64,000 nucleotides of DNA from Andreprevotia lacus DSM 23236 (GCF_900176275.1 NZ_FWXD01000003.1:1-64000); one strand, 5' to 3'; positions 23,318 to 32,970 are shown, counted from the stretch's first letter. Numbers and translations: made by a program. The notes: a model not told the origin generated them from the sequence alone.

Positions 23318-25255
23318 ATGAAGCGGCGGCTTTCCATCTATAGCGATGCAGAAATTGCACAACGGCACCGGCGCCTGAGCGGCTCGGCGCTGTGTTCGCT
23401 ATTGCTGCACGCCGTGTTGCTGATGCTGCTGGCACTGGCACTGCCACCGTTGAGCAATGGCACCGAAGACGCCGGCAGCGGCCTGCTGATCAGCCTGGCG
23501 CCGGAAACGCTGGCCCAGCCCGAAGACATCACCCCCGATACCCAAACAGCACCGCCGGCCGATACGTTGCCACTGCCCGCGCCGCACACACCGCCACAGC
23601 AAACGCGCCATGCCGCGCGCAGCGACAAGCAAAATGCACACAACGCCCGCCAGAAAGCAGCGCCCCCACCCCCAGCCGAGCCGGCCAAACCGGCACCCGC
23701 CGCGCCGGCAGAGCCGGTGGCCGTGACGGAGTTCTCCAGCTACGCCGTGCCACCGCACAAACAGGACAAGGACAATACCCCTGCCAGCGCGCCTGCAGCC
23801 TCGCAGCCGGCACACGCCCCCCTGCCCCAACCGAGTGCCGCCCCCGTCCCCCCCACGGCAACGCCGCACCCGGCCCAGCCTGTCGCCCATGCAGCATCCG
23901 AACCGATGCCGACCGCGGCCCCGAGTGCGACGCCTGAACCCGCCACGCTCGCAACGGCAGCCACACCGCAGCCCAGTGCCGTACCCAGCCCGCGCCCCAC
24001 CAGCGCGCCCACTGCAGCGCCGGCACCGACAAATACCCCAGTCCCCAGCCCGGCCCCCACGCAGCAGCCTTCGCCGCTGCCAACCCTACAAGCGGCCCCG
24101 ACACCGCAGCCCACGGCACGCCCGACCGCAGCGCCAACCATCGCGCCCAAACCCACGCAGGCCCCCAGCCCGCAGCCCACCGCACCGGCCACACCGGTAC
24201 CGACAGCGGTCGCCACCCCCAACCCGACACCGCTGCCGACACGCGCGCCCACGCCGCTGCCGCCAGCCACCAGCACACCACACCCGGCGCCAACGCATGT
24301 GCCGCTGCCTACCCCCAGTGCCTTGCCCAGCCTGCCGCCGACGGCCGCGCCGGCACGCGCTGCTGCAAGCGCCCCGGCACCAAGCAGCACGCCGGCCCCG
24401 CGTGCAGCAGTGACGCCCTTGCCAGCCAGCCGTCCCGCTGCCGTGGCGGCTTCGCGCGTAGAAGCCACCGCACAGGCCCAAAGTGCCAGCAAGCCGGCCA
24501 GCACCAGCCCGGCACCACAGGCAGCCAGCGCCACCGCACGCAGCGCAGCTTCCACCCCGGCTTCGACCACCACGCCGGCAACGCGGGCAGCCAGCACCGT
24601 TGCCAGCCGGCCGGGCAGCGGCATCACGCCACTGCCGACCACCGGCAGCAGCCCGACTGGCGGCAAGAGCACCGCAGCCGGGCAGAAGCAGGCTACGGCA
24701 GAAGGCACGGGGGTGGGCAACGGCAAGCCGGCCGACAGCGGCGCGCGCGGCAGCAACAGCGGCAACGCGCCAGCCAAGGAAGTGGTGGTGGGCGATCTGG
24801 GCAGCCTGCTGGCCAAGCCGACGGCGGCACCGGCGCTGAACACGCACTACACGCCCCCATCGGCAGAAACCAACCGCTTTGGCCGTGGCACCTTCACCAC
24901 GCCGCAACTCGATACCGCGGCACGGGTGCGTTTCAGCTTCTGGGACGGCAATGTGCGCAAGAAGATCGAGCGCATGGGCCTGCTCAACTTCCCGCGTGAT
25001 GACAATGGCAAATCGCTGTATGGCCGCGTGCGGCTACGCCTCATCCTGAATGGTGATGGCCGGCTGGTGCGCTATGAATTGCTCGAATCATCGGGCAACC
25101 CGCAGCTCGATGCCGGCGCCCAACGCATCGTCGATGCCGCCAGCCAGACCTCATACGGGCCGGTGCCCGAAGCCTCGCTCAACGAACAGGGCCAGATCGT
25201 GCTGGACCGCACGCTGATCTTCGACAAGGACGGCACCGGCCTGCTGTCGCAGTAG
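23318..25255 (+). CDS. TonB-family energy transducer with an unusually long Pro/Ala/Thr linker
   Basis: A 645-residue protein. A cytoplasmic N-terminus, one membrane helix (about 22-44, LCSLLLHAVLLMLLALALPP), then about 450 residues of low-complexity Pro-Ala-Thr-Ser sequence, and a C-terminal TonB domain (about 555-645: VRKKIERMGLLNFPRDDNGKSLYGRVRLRLILNGDGRLVRYELLESSGNPQLDAGAQRIVDAA). E. coli TonB is 239 residues, so the periplasmic spacer is several times longer. TonB couples proton-motive force to outer-membrane receptors; exbB/exbD are not nearby. Ribosome site is weak. Confidence 0.85.
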   Translation: MKRRLSIYSDAEIAQRHRRLSGSALCSLLLHAVLLMLLALALPPLSNGTEDAGSGLLISLAPETLAQPEDITPDTQTAPPADTLPLPAPHTPPQQTRHAARSDKQNAHNARQKAAPPPPAEPAKPAPAAPAEPVAVTEFSSYAVPPHKQDKDNTPASAPAASQPAHAPLPQPSAAPVPPTATPHPAQPVAHAASEPMPTAAPSATPEPATLATAATPQPSAVPSPRPTSAPTAAPAPTNTPVPSPAPTQQPSPLPTLQAAPTPQPTARPTAAPTIAPKPTQAPSPQPTAPATPVPTAVATPNPTPLPTRAPTPLPPATSTPHPAPTHVPLPTPSALPSLPPTAAPARAAASAPAPSSTPAPRAAVTPLPASRPAAVAASRVEATAQAQSASKPASTSPAPQAASATARSAASTPASTTTPATRAASTVASRPGSGITPLPTTGSSPTGGKSTAAGQKQATAEGTGVGNGKPADSGARGSNSGNAPAKEVVVGDLGSLLAKPTAAPALNTHYTPPSAETNRFGRGTFTTPQLDTAARVRFSFWDGNVRKKIERMGLLNFPRDDNGKSLYGRVRLRLILNGDGRLVRYELLESSGNPQLDAGAQRIVDAASQTSYGPVPEASLNEQGQIVLDRTLIFDKDGTGLLSQ

Positions 25256-25297
25256 CGCTGCTGCGCAAGGCTTGGTCGGCGGCAACCATGCCTAGGG

Positions 25298-25948
25298 TCA
25301 GAACGGCGCAGCTGCCTCGAACTGCATGGCCGCGCCGCTGACCGGGTGGCGCAGCGCCAGCAGGCGCGCATGCAGCAGCAAGCGCGGCGCATGGCCCATC
25401 CACTCGCCGCCGTACAACGTATCGCCCAGCATGGGGTGGCCGATGGCCTGCATGTGCACCCGTAACTGATGGGTACGGCCGGTCACCGGCTCCAGATCGA
25501 CCCGGCTGGTGTTAGCCGCCGCATCGTAGCCGGTGCGCCAGTAGCGCGTGTGTGAGGGCTTGCCGATCTCGTGGTTGACGTGGTGCAGCGGCCGGTTGGG
25601 CCAGTCCACGCACAGTGGCAGGTTGACCTCTCCCTCCTCGGCAATCTGGCCGCCGACCACGGCGGCATAGCGCTTGTCCACCTGCCGGTCCATGAAGGCC
25701 ACGCTGAGCGCGCGCTGCATGTCCGGCCCACGCCCGAATACCACCAGGCCCGAAGTATCCATATCCAGCCGGTGCACCGTCATCGCATCGGGGTATTCAA
25801 GCTGCACGCGGCTGAGCAGGCAATCGGCCTTGTCATCACCCCGCCCCGGCACGGCCAGCAGGCCGGCAGGCTTGACCACCACGATCAGGTGATCGTCGGC
25901 GTGGATCAGATCAAGCCCGGTATGGGCGGGTGGGCTGTAAATGCTCAT
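25298..25948 (-). CDS. rluA: RluA-family pseudouridine synthase
   Basis: A 216-residue synthase that aligns along its length with E. coli RluA: DDHLIVVVKPAGLLAVPGR, the catalytic HRLDMDTSG with Asp62, CDWPNRPLHHV, GRTHQLRVHMQAIGHPMLGD and APRLLLHA. RluA modifies 23S rRNA U746 and U32 of certain tRNAs. Convergent with the tonB-like gene. Confidence 0.88.
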   Translation of the reverse strand: MSIYSPPAHTGLDLIHADDHLIVVVKPAGLLAVPGRGDDKADCLLSRVQLEYPDAMTVHRLDMDTSGLVVFGRGPDMQRALSVAFMDRQVDKRYAAVVGGQIAEEGEVNLPLCVDWPNRPLHHVNHEIGKPSHTRYWRTGYDAAANTSRVDLEPVTGRTHQLRVHMQAIGHPMLGDTLYGGEWMGHAPRLLLHARLLALRHPVSGAAMQFEAAAPF

Positions 25949-26069
25949 GAAAACTCCGGTCGAGCGCGCGGTTTTACCAGCCGGTGATCAGACGGGCAAG
26001 CGGCATGCAGCGCACATTGTGCGACAATCCGCCCTCTTTGCATCACCGGGCCGACCGGACGTGGCCATC

Positions 26070-26465
26070 ATGGACAAGAAACTCATTCACATCTCCACGC
26101 TGGAGAACCTCGATACCTGGGCACGCTACCGCAACGGCATGTGCCTCGATTGCACCTCGGCGTGCTGTACCATGCCGGTCGAGGTCAAGCTGCCCGATCT
26201 GGTGCGCATGGGCGTGGTCGACCCGTTCGAGGCCGAGCATGAACAGCCCAAGCAGATCGCCAAGCGGCTGCAAAAAGCTGGCGTGGTCGCGCATTTCAAC
26301 TTCAAGCACAGCGTGTACACGCTGGCGCAGCGCGCCAGTGGCGACTGCACCTATCTGGATGCCGAAACACGGCTTTGCACAATTTACGATGTGCGGCCCA
26401 ATACCTGTCGCAATCACCCCAAGATCGGCCCCCGCCCGGGCTATTGCGCCTATCGCAACAAGTAA
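26070..26465 (+). CDS. YkgJ-family cysteine-cluster protein
   Basis: A 131-residue cytoplasmic protein with the CxxCxxxCC cluster (CLDCTSACC, about 24-32) and further cysteines in GDCTYLD, LCTIYD, PNTCRNHP and GYCAY, as in the zinc- or iron-binding CxxCxxCC family. Function unknown. It is followed after 5 bases by the YigZ-like gene, suggesting an operon. The ATG is uncertain: a GTG lies 9 bases upstream. Confidence 0.85.
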   Translation: MDKKLIHISTLENLDTWARYRNGMCLDCTSACCTMPVEVKLPDLVRMGVVDPFEAEHEQPKQIAKRLQKAGVVAHFNFKHSVYTLAQRASGDCTYLDAETRLCTIYDVRPNTCRNHPKIGPRPGYCAYRNK

Positions 26466-26470
26466 ACGCG

Positions 26471-27064
26471 ATGCCTTACACGCTTGCCGCACCGGTACAC
26501 AGCCTGCTGGAGATCAAGAAAAGTCGCTTCATCGGACTGGTGATGCCGGTGGCCGACCGGCCTGCCGCGCAAGCCATCGTGGACCGCCTGCGCGCCGAGC
26601 ACCCCGAGGCGGTGCATGTGTGCTGGGCGCTGCTGGCTGGCGGTCATTCGGCCGCGGTTGACGATGGCGAGCCGGGCGGCACCGCCGGCCGCCCCATGCT
26701 GGAAGTGCTGCGCCACCAGGATCTGGAAAAAGTCGTCGCGGTGGTGGTGCGTTATTTTGGCGGGGTAAAGCTGGGCGCAGGTGGACTGGTGCGCGCCTAC
26801 ACCGATACCGTCGCACAGGCACTGCTGCAAGCCGAAAAAGTACCGCTACGCGCAATGCGCGAGCTGCACGCGCAGGTGCCGTATGCACTGGAAGGCCTGC
26901 TGCGCCGGCTGGTGCAGCAACAGGCCGATGCCACGTTGCTCGACGTACAGCACGCCGATGCGGTCACGCTGAGGCTCAGCCTGCCTGCTGATATCGCAGC
27001 GGCATTCCAGCAACAGGCCAGCGACGCCTGCCATGGCGCGCTGGTCTGGCTGAAGCCGGATTGA
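26471..27064 (+). CDS. IMPACT/YigZ family protein
   Basis: A 197-residue protein with an N-terminal UPF0029/IMPACT domain (KKSRFIGLVMPV, HVCWALLAGG, DDGEPGGTAGRPMLEVL and VVVRYFGGVKLGAGGLVRAY) and a C-terminal DUF1949 domain. The family is linked to translation control and peptidase-like folds; the biochemical role in bacteria is not settled. Probably co-transcribed with the YkgJ-type gene. Confidence 0.9.
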   Translation: MPYTLAAPVHSLLEIKKSRFIGLVMPVADRPAAQAIVDRLRAEHPEAVHVCWALLAGGHSAAVDDGEPGGTAGRPMLEVLRHQDLEKVVAVVVRYFGGVKLGAGGLVRAYTDTVAQALLQAEKVPLRAMRELHAQVPYALEGLLRRLVQQQADATLLDVQHADAVTLRLSLPADIAAAFQQQASDACHGALVWLKPD

Positions 27065-27135
27065 ACCGGACGCCCATCTGCTGGCGGCCTTGCGCCGTGT
27101 AGCACTGTCACGGCGCTACGCGGCGTGAATCAAGC

Positions 27136-27537
27136 TCATGCCGTGTAGCCCAGCTGGCGATAAATGCCGGCGCTGTCGCGCGCGCCCCAGCGGCGCGTGA
27201 TCAGGCCGTTGCGCAACTCGAACCACTCCATCGCCACCGCTTCATAAGTCTTGCCGGTAGCCGGATGATGAAAAAACTGGCCGACCGCGCGACCGGATTC
27301 GTTCAGGCGCAACGCCACGCTGTGGCCTTCGGCCACCAGATCGACCACCTCCAGCTTCATCTGCAGCGCTTCGTGCAAGCGTATCCAGGTGGGCAACACA
27401 TCGTTGAGGCGGCCCCAGCCCAGCACGCCATAGACCACAGCATCGTCGGCAAACAGCTTTTGCATGGTCTGCCAGTCACCACGATTGAACGCATCCACAT
27501 ACTGCCGGATCGCGGCCTTGTTGATATCGGTGCTCAT
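27136..27537 (-). CDS. SnoaL-like / NTF2-fold protein
   Basis: A 133-residue protein with the NTF2-like cone fold pattern: IRQYVDAFNRGDWQTMQKLFADDAVVYGVLGWGRL, VDLVAEGHSVALRLNESGRAVGQFFHHPATGKTYEAVAMEWFELRNGLITRRWGARD. Likely a cyclase, isomerase or ligand-binding protein; no catalytic assignment possible. Start at 27537 has GGGGGAGACC upstream. Confidence 0.82.
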   Translation of the reverse strand: MSTDINKAAIRQYVDAFNRGDWQTMQKLFADDAVVYGVLGWGRLNDVLPTWIRLHEALQMKLEVVDLVAEGHSVALRLNESGRAVGQFFHHPATGKTYEAVAMEWFELRNGLITRRWGARDSAGIYRQLGYTA

Positions 27538-27605
27538 GATGGTCTCCCCCTTTTGATTGATGTGCCCCGGCGTTACAGCCGGGGCGTGATGAATATTGCA
27601 AACGC

Positions 27606-27998
27606 CTACAAGGCAAGATGCATGTCACTGCCCTTGCCATGGCCCACGTTCAGCTTGCGCGTCTGCGTGTGGCCGTCGCTGCTGGCCACCAGCGTGTACT
27701 GGCCTGCCGGCAGCCGGGCGTAGAAATACGGGCCGCGCGTTTCGGTATCGATCACCACCTGGCCATTGCGGTCGCTCACCACCACATGCACACCGGACAG
27801 ATAGGCGCCGGACTTTTCGGTGAGCAGCACGTGCACGTTGTAATCACCACGCTGGCTCCTGATCTGCGCCAGCTCTTCGTCGCCGACACCACCGCTGATG
27901 AAGTCGGCAGCGCCCATCCGGTCTGCAGCATAAGCCGGTGCAACAAGCAGGCAAGCGAGTGCAGCAGCCTTGAGCACGGTCGTTTGTAGCAGCTTCAT
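27606..27998 (-). CDS. Exported carboxypeptidase-regulatory-like domain protein
   Basis: A 130-residue protein with a signal peptide (residues 1-24, ending APAYAA). The mature part VHVLLTEKSGAYLSGVHVVVSDRNGQVVIDTETRGPYFYARLPAGQYTLVASSDGHTQTRKLNVG is a transthyretin-like/CarboxypepD_reg Ig-like domain. Small periplasmic proteins of this form are common in betaproteobacteria and of unknown role. Start at 27998 has AAGGAG upstream. Confidence 0.82.
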   Translation of the reverse strand: MKLLQTTVLKAAALACLLVAPAYAADRMGAADFISGGVGDEELAQIRSQRGDYNVHVLLTEKSGAYLSGVHVVVSDRNGQVVIDTETRGPYFYARLPAGQYTLVASSDGHTQTRKLNVGHGKGSDMHLAL

Positions 27999-28447
27999 GA
28001 GTATCTCTCCTTGTTCAGGTCATGCCGTCATCCATTGCGGCAAGCAACACCGGTCGGAACGGCACGGTTTAGAGGCCACTTCATTAAACCGCTATTGCGC
28101 ACGCATGTTCAGCCACAATTCACGCTGTGCAGCGCCAATTCTGCCGAAGCGCCTGTCATGTACTCACGGCCTGGTCTGCGTGCCATCTGCATCAAGCACT
28201 CGGCAAAGCCGGGTGCTCACCGTCTACTGAGCGAGCAACGAGGGCGCTTCGCTTGTTTGAATCCACGCCCCCCGCCCTCGCCGCTGCGAGGGGGCCTCGC
28301 TGTCGCTCGTCAGTGGCACGAACAAGATCATTGCGAAGCTGCCGTTCAAGCCAACAGGCCCCACAAAGCACCGCTATCCGTCCGGCAGGGCAGACAAGCC
28401 AGGGCTGCAACGGCAAAATAGCAGCATCAATACTGCTGCTGCCGTCC
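27999..28447. other. Intergenic region containing repeat copy B
   Basis: 449 bases between divergent genes. The only recognisable structure is the dispersed repeat at 28189-28312; no gene supported. Confidence 0.55.
28189..28312 (+). repeat. Dispersed intergenic repeat, copy B
   Basis: Begins GCATCAAGCACTCGGC, contains a CGGC/GCCG hairpin, a variable middle, then GCCCTCGCCGCTGCGAGGG and GCCTCGCTG, and ends GCTCGTCA. Same orientation as copy C. Confidence 0.75.
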
Positions 28448-28990
28448 ATGAACCAAGATGATGTGATCGCCGCCACGCGCCTGTGGCTGGAAAAGGCCGT
28501 GATCGGCCTGAACCTGTGCCCGTTTGCCAAGGCGGTATACGTGAAGAACCAGGTACGCATCGTGGTAAGCGAGGCACGTCACCTGGATGGCTTTCTGGAG
28601 GACCTCGACCGCGAGCTGGATTATCTGGTTGCTGCCGATCCGGCCGAAACCGATACCACCTTGCTGATCCACCCCACCTTGCTGGCCGACTTCCTCGTGT
28701 TCAACGATGTCACCGGTATTGCCGAAGAAGCAGTGGAAGAACACGGGCTGGAGGGGGTGATCCAGATTGCCAGCTTCCACCCGCAATTCCAGTTTGAAGG
28801 CACCGAGCCGGACGAGATCAGCAACTACACCAACCGCGCGCCCTACCCCACGCTGCACCTGCTGCGCGAGGACAGCATCGCGCGCGCCGCTGCGGCCTTC
28901 CCCGATGCGGCGGCCATTTTCGAGCGCAATATCGAGGTACTGGAAAAACTGGGGGTGGCCGGGTGGGAGTCGCTGGGCCTGAAACGCTAA
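28448..28990 (+). CDS. DUF1415 family protein
   Basis: A 180-residue cytoplasmic protein matching the DUF1415 family: TRLWLEKAVIGLNLCPFAKAVYVKNQVRIVVSEA, DTTLLIHPTLLADFLVFNDV, QIASFHPQFQFEG and NYTNRAPYPTLHLLRE. Function unknown; the conserved CPFA and the His/Pro-rich FHPQFQF suggest a metal or cofactor site. A GC-rich hairpin without T-run follows the stop (28990-29010). Confidence 0.87.
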   Translation: MNQDDVIAATRLWLEKAVIGLNLCPFAKAVYVKNQVRIVVSEARHLDGFLEDLDRELDYLVAADPAETDTTLLIHPTLLADFLVFNDVTGIAEEAVEEHGLEGVIQIASFHPQFQFEGTEPDEISNYTNRAPYPTLHLLREDSIARAAAAFPDAAAIFERNIEVLEKLGVAGWESLGLKR

Positions 28991-29057
28991 GGCCGCGCAA
29001 TGCGCGGCCTCGGCTGACGTCTGTCCATCGCCCCGGCATCGGCCGGGACTGGTGGCG

Positions 29058-30185
29058 TCACTTTTTCTTTCTGGCGAAAGGAAAGGCCAGCTGCTTCAGA
29101 TAGCCATTCGGCACATAGTCACCCAGCACGCCATAATCGCTCGGCCATTTGCGATCTGATTTCACGGCTGTACCGAACAGGTAATCGAGGAAGGCAAAGT
29201 GCGCGGCGTAGTTGCGGTCCAGCGCTTCGCGGTCTTGCGAGTGGTGCCAATGGTGGAAGTTGGGCGTGACCAGGATGTAGCGCAGCGGCCCCAGTCGCAC
29301 GTTTACATTGGTGTGATTGAACACCGCCTGGAAGCCCACGATGATGATGTAGGCGTCGATCACGTCCTTGGAGAAACCCAGCACGAAGATGGGCGCCAGC
29401 ACCAGGGTGCGGGTGATGATCAGCTCCAGGATGTGCTGGCGCGAGCCGGCCAGCCAGTCCATGCTTTTCACGCTGTGGTGGACAGCGTGCAGACGCCACA
29501 GCCACGATACCTCGTGATAGGCGCGATGCGTCCAGTACTGCACCAGATCGGCCACCAGCACGATGAGGAACAGCGCCACGCCAAACGGCAAATCCTGCAC
29601 CCATTGCTGGATGCCGTCACGCACCGCCCAGCCAAACAAGCGGTGCACCAGCAGATTGGTGGCCAGCAGGATGAAGCCGACCACCATGTGGTTGACGATG
29701 AAATGCTGCAGGTCGGTCTGCCATTCCGGGCGGAATACCGGCTGATCGCGCCGCAGCGGGAACAGTTTCTCGACAAAAATGAAAATCAGGCTGGAGCCCA
29801 GCAAGTCGAGAATGAACCAGTCCAGCCCGATATACGGGGTGTGCTGCGCGTAAGGCTGCACCGGCACCTTGCTGCCGCCCAGCAGGGCTGCCAGCACCAC
29901 CAGTGCAAAGGCGGCGGCAGACAACCAGCGCGCACGGTCCAGCACGATATTGGCCAGCGCAACACCGCCACTGGCCACCATGGACCAGAACAGCAGGGTG
30001 CGCATTGCGTCGGGGTTATAGACCTCGCGCAGCTGGGGGGTGGTCAGATAGGCCGGAAAGTGAAACGCCAGCACGCCCAGAAAGCACATCAACCCCAGCA
30101 TCAGCGCAAACACGCCGGTAGCCAGGCCATTGCCAAAATAAATCCGCCCGTGCGAGGTCGACAGGCGGTTCAACTTGTCCAGCAT
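29058..30185 (-). CDS. Sterol desaturase / fatty acid hydroxylase family membrane protein
   Basis: A 375-residue inner-membrane protein with about six to seven hydrophobic segments. The di-iron histidine clusters of the family are present: HRAYH, HAVHHS and NFHHWHHS. Such enzymes hydroxylate or desaturate lipids at an Fe2 centre using O2. A long N-terminal membrane region precedes the hydroxylase domain. ATG 30185 chosen for GGAAAA about 9 bases upstream; ATG 30191 is also possible. Substrate unknown. Confidence 0.87.
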   Translation of the reverse strand: MLDKLNRLSTSHGRIYFGNGLATGVFALMLGLMCFLGVLAFHFPAYLTTPQLREVYNPDAMRTLLFWSMVASGGVALANIVLDRARWLSAAAFALVVLAALLGGSKVPVQPYAQHTPYIGLDWFILDLLGSSLIFIFVEKLFPLRRDQPVFRPEWQTDLQHFIVNHMVVGFILLATNLLVHRLFGWAVRDGIQQWVQDLPFGVALFLIVLVADLVQYWTHRAYHEVSWLWRLHAVHHSVKSMDWLAGSRQHILELIITRTLVLAPIFVLGFSKDVIDAYIIIVGFQAVFNHTNVNVRLGPLRYILVTPNFHHWHHSQDREALDRNYAAHFAFLDYLFGTAVKSDRKWPSDYGVLGDYVPNGYLKQLAFPFARKKK

Positions 30186-30400
30186 CACCATTTTTCCGCA
30201 ACAAAATTGTAGCGACGCTAACATATTTCACTTTCGTCAGGGAAATGTATGTTTCATGTTGTTTAAAATGGAATACACCTGCCAATTCAGCAAAAAAGTA
30301 ACAGCTAATACACATTGCTGCAGCTTGTTCGCGTGATACTCGCCCGTAAAGAAGCGATTGCCACTATAGTAATCATCAAACTTACAAGTCGGACTTGGGA

Positions 30401-32386
30401 ATGGCATTTCGCCTCGGATTGCGCGGCAAGCTGCTGCTGGCGCTGATCGTTTCAGCATTGCTGACCTTGCTGCTGGCCGGTGTGCTCGGCTGGCAGGCGG
30501 TCGATTCAATCCGCACGCATCTGGGCGATGCCTATGCGCGCAACTTCACCCTGCTCAACCGCGAGCGCATCGTGGCCCCCGTCTCGCGCGAGCTGGCACT
30601 CTCCTTGCGGCTGGCGCATTCCGAAGTCACGCGCCGCTGGCTGCTCGACGAAGACGACACAGCCCTGCGCAGCATTGCCTTCAAGGAAGCAGAGGGCTAT
30701 CGGGAAGACTTCCGCGATCACTCCTACTTCGTGATTTCGGCGCGCAGCAACCAGTATTACTTCAACGACAGCAAATCCACCTTCAGCAGCGCGCCGCGCT
30801 ACCGCCTCAACCCGGCCTCGAGCAACGACGGCTGGTTCTTTGGCACCATGCGCAACACCACCGATTTCAACATCAATGTCGATCACGACGTCAAACTCGG
30901 CCTGACCAAGATCTGGTTCAACGTCATCGTCAAGAACGGCAAGGAGGCCATTGGCCTTGCCGGCACCGGGCTGGACCTGTCCACCTTCCTCAAGGATTTC
31001 GTCGGCACGCATGAACGCGGCGTGACCGCCATGGTGGTCGATGCGCACGGCGCCATCCAGGCCCACCCGGACGGCAGCCGCATTGCGCTCAATTCTGCCG
31101 TCAAGCAGGCTGGCAACGACCAATCGCTGTATGGCCTGCTGTCGCGCCCGCAGGATGCCGCCGCCGCCGAGACAGCGCTGACCCAGGCCGCCGCCCACCC
31201 CAGCGATGCCGTACTGTTCTCGGCCATGCTGCAAGGCAAGCCGCAGCGCTTTGCCGTAGCCTGGCTGCCTGAGCTGAAATGGTATGTCGTCACCGCTGTC
31301 GATCTCGATGCGGCTCAGGTGATCGACGACCAGTTGCTGCTGCCCGTTGCCATTGCCGCCATGCTGCTGTTTGTCGGTGCGGTTGCGCTGTTCGTCTACA
31401 CCGTCAACCGCTTGCTGATCCGGCCGCTGCTGCAGCTGGAGCAATCGGCGCGCACCATTTCCTCCGGCGACTATGCCGTGGCGCTGCCACCGGCCCGGCA
31501 TGATGAAATCGGCGCCCTCACCAATGCCTTCGGCAGCATGGTCAGCAAGATCCAGCGCCATACAGAAGAACTGGAATCCACCGTGCGCCTGCGTACCGCC
31601 GAGCTGGTGCAGGCCAACCAGCAGATGGCGGCCGCGCACAAGAAGATCAGCGATTCCATCACCTATGCCAGCCTGATCCAGCGGGCCATCCTGCCCGAGC
31701 AGGCACTCAGCAGCACACTGGGGCCGGCACAGGCGGTGCTGTGGCAACCGCGCGATACCGTCGGCGGCGACTTTTATGTGTTCCGCGCCTATGCCGACGG
31801 CTACCTGATCGGCGTGGTGGACTGCGCCGGCCATGGCGTGCCCGGCGCCATCATGACCATGCTGTCCACCTCGGCGCTCGATCAGGCGCTGGTCGAAGCG
31901 GACGTACGCAACCCGGCCGCCGTGCTGACCCGGCTGGACGCCATCGTGCGCGGCAAACAGCTGGATGAACGCAACGGCATGATTGCCACCAGCATGGACT
32001 GCGCGCTGGCATGGGTCAGCGCCAATGCAGACAGCGTCACCTTCTGCGGTGCGCATCTGCCGCTGTATTACCATGACGGCAGCACGGTGCAGGTGCTGGC
32101 CGGCAATCGCCGTGCCATCGGCGAGCGCCAGCCGGGCGAATACACCAATACGCGCCTGGACGGGCTGCGCGCCACCTTCTATCTGACCACCGATGGCCTG
32201 CTTGACCAGGCCGGCGGCGAACGCGGCTACGGATTTGGCAATACGCGCTTTGCCGATATGATAAACATGCATGCCGGTTTGCCTTTGGCCGAACAGGTCG
32301 GCGCCTTTGCCGCCACGCTGGCCGATTATCAGGGCACACATGCCCAGCGCGACGACATCACCCTTGTTTGTTTCCGTCCGGCCTGA
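30401..32386 (+). CDS. siaA: SiaA-type membrane PP2C phosphatase
   Basis: A 661-residue inner-membrane sensor phosphatase: membrane helix at about 9-31, periplasmic dCache-like domain (about 35-305), second helix (about 310-332), HAMP (335-385), coiled coil, then SpoIIE/PP2C domain with PRDTVGGDFYVF and VVDCAGHGVPGAIMTML carrying the metal-binding Asp residues. In Pseudomonas aeruginosa SiaA dephosphorylates SiaC and so activates the cyclase SiaD and biofilm formation. The three other genes follow in the same order. ATG at 30401 preferred over TTG 30395. Confidence 0.92.
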   Translation: MAFRLGLRGKLLLALIVSALLTLLLAGVLGWQAVDSIRTHLGDAYARNFTLLNRERIVAPVSRELALSLRLAHSEVTRRWLLDEDDTALRSIAFKEAEGYREDFRDHSYFVISARSNQYYFNDSKSTFSSAPRYRLNPASSNDGWFFGTMRNTTDFNINVDHDVKLGLTKIWFNVIVKNGKEAIGLAGTGLDLSTFLKDFVGTHERGVTAMVVDAHGAIQAHPDGSRIALNSAVKQAGNDQSLYGLLSRPQDAAAAETALTQAAAHPSDAVLFSAMLQGKPQRFAVAWLPELKWYVVTAVDLDAAQVIDDQLLLPVAIAAMLLFVGAVALFVYTVNRLLIRPLLQLEQSARTISSGDYAVALPPARHDEIGALTNAFGSMVSKIQRHTEELESTVRLRTAELVQANQQMAAAHKKISDSITYASLIQRAILPEQALSSTLGPAQAVLWQPRDTVGGDFYVFRAYADGYLIGVVDCAGHGVPGAIMTMLSTSALDQALVEADVRNPAAVLTRLDAIVRGKQLDERNGMIATSMDCALAWVSANADSVTFCGAHLPLYYHDGSTVQVLAGNRRAIGERQPGEYTNTRLDGLRATFYLTTDGLLDQAGGERGYGFGNTRFADMINMHAGLPLAEQVGAFAATLADYQGTHAQRDDITLVCFRPA

Positions 32387-32427
32387 ATGCCGGCACCCAC
32401 GGCCTTGCGGCCGAGCAGAGAGATCGC

Positions 32428-32970
32428 ATGGAACTACTCGACTTACATGCCTTGCAGCAGACCTACAATGCCCAGCGCATCCTGCTGTGCTTCAACGGCC
32501 CGCTCACGCGCAGCCTGATTGAAGAAATCGGCACCGCGCTGCGCAACTACCTGCAAAGCGCCAATACCACGGCGTCGGCCTCTACCGATGTATTCGGCGC
32601 CTATATCGAAATGACGCAGAATATCCGCCACTACGCGGCGAGCAAGGGCTGGGAAGACCACGAGGCCAGCGCCACCGTGGTCATCGCACGTGATGCAGAA
32701 GACCGCTACGTGGTATCGGCCGGCAATCTGGTCGATGGCGCCGACGGCGACGTACTGCAGGCCCAGGTGCGGGCGCTGGCCGCCATGGACAAGACCGAGC
32801 TCAAGACCGCCTACAAAACCCAGCTGCGCAAGCCGCGTGATGAAGACAGCGGCAGCGGCGCGGGCCTGGGCCTGATCGATATCGCCCGCCGGGCAGCGGC
32901 ACCGCTGGCATGCAGCCTGCGGCCCCTGCCCGACGGTCGCGCCTTTTTCAGCCTCAGCGTCGTGATCTGA
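32428..32970 (+). CDS. siaB: SiaB-type kinase (SiaC kinase)
   Basis: A 180-residue protein of the SiaB family, a Bergerat-fold kinase. The N-box region is FGAYIEMTQNIRHYA with Glu61 and Asn65; the glycine-rich GSGAGLGLIDIARRA near residue 150 is the ATP lid. In P. aeruginosa SiaB phosphorylates SiaC at Thr68 and opposes SiaA. Second gene of the operon, 41 bases after siaA. Confidence 0.9.
   Translation: MELLDLHALQQTYNAQRILLCFNGPLTRSLIEEIGTALRNYLQSANTTASASTDVFGAYIEMTQNIRHYAASKGWEDHEASATVVIARDAEDRYVVSAGNLVDGADGDVLQAQVRALAAMDKTELKTAYKTQLRKPRDEDSGSGAGLGLIDIARRAAAPLACSLRPLPDGRAFFSLSVVI

Noticed and set aside
23700-24700. Short recurring DNA units inside the tonB-like gene, reminiscent of a repeat array
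   Set aside because: Irregular unit length and continuous in-frame Pro/Ala/Thr coding; it is a low-complexity linker, not CRISPR or satellite DNA.
30506-32341. 611-codon open frame on the minus strand opposite siaA
   Set aside because: Antisense shadow of a clear siaA gene; no family similarity.
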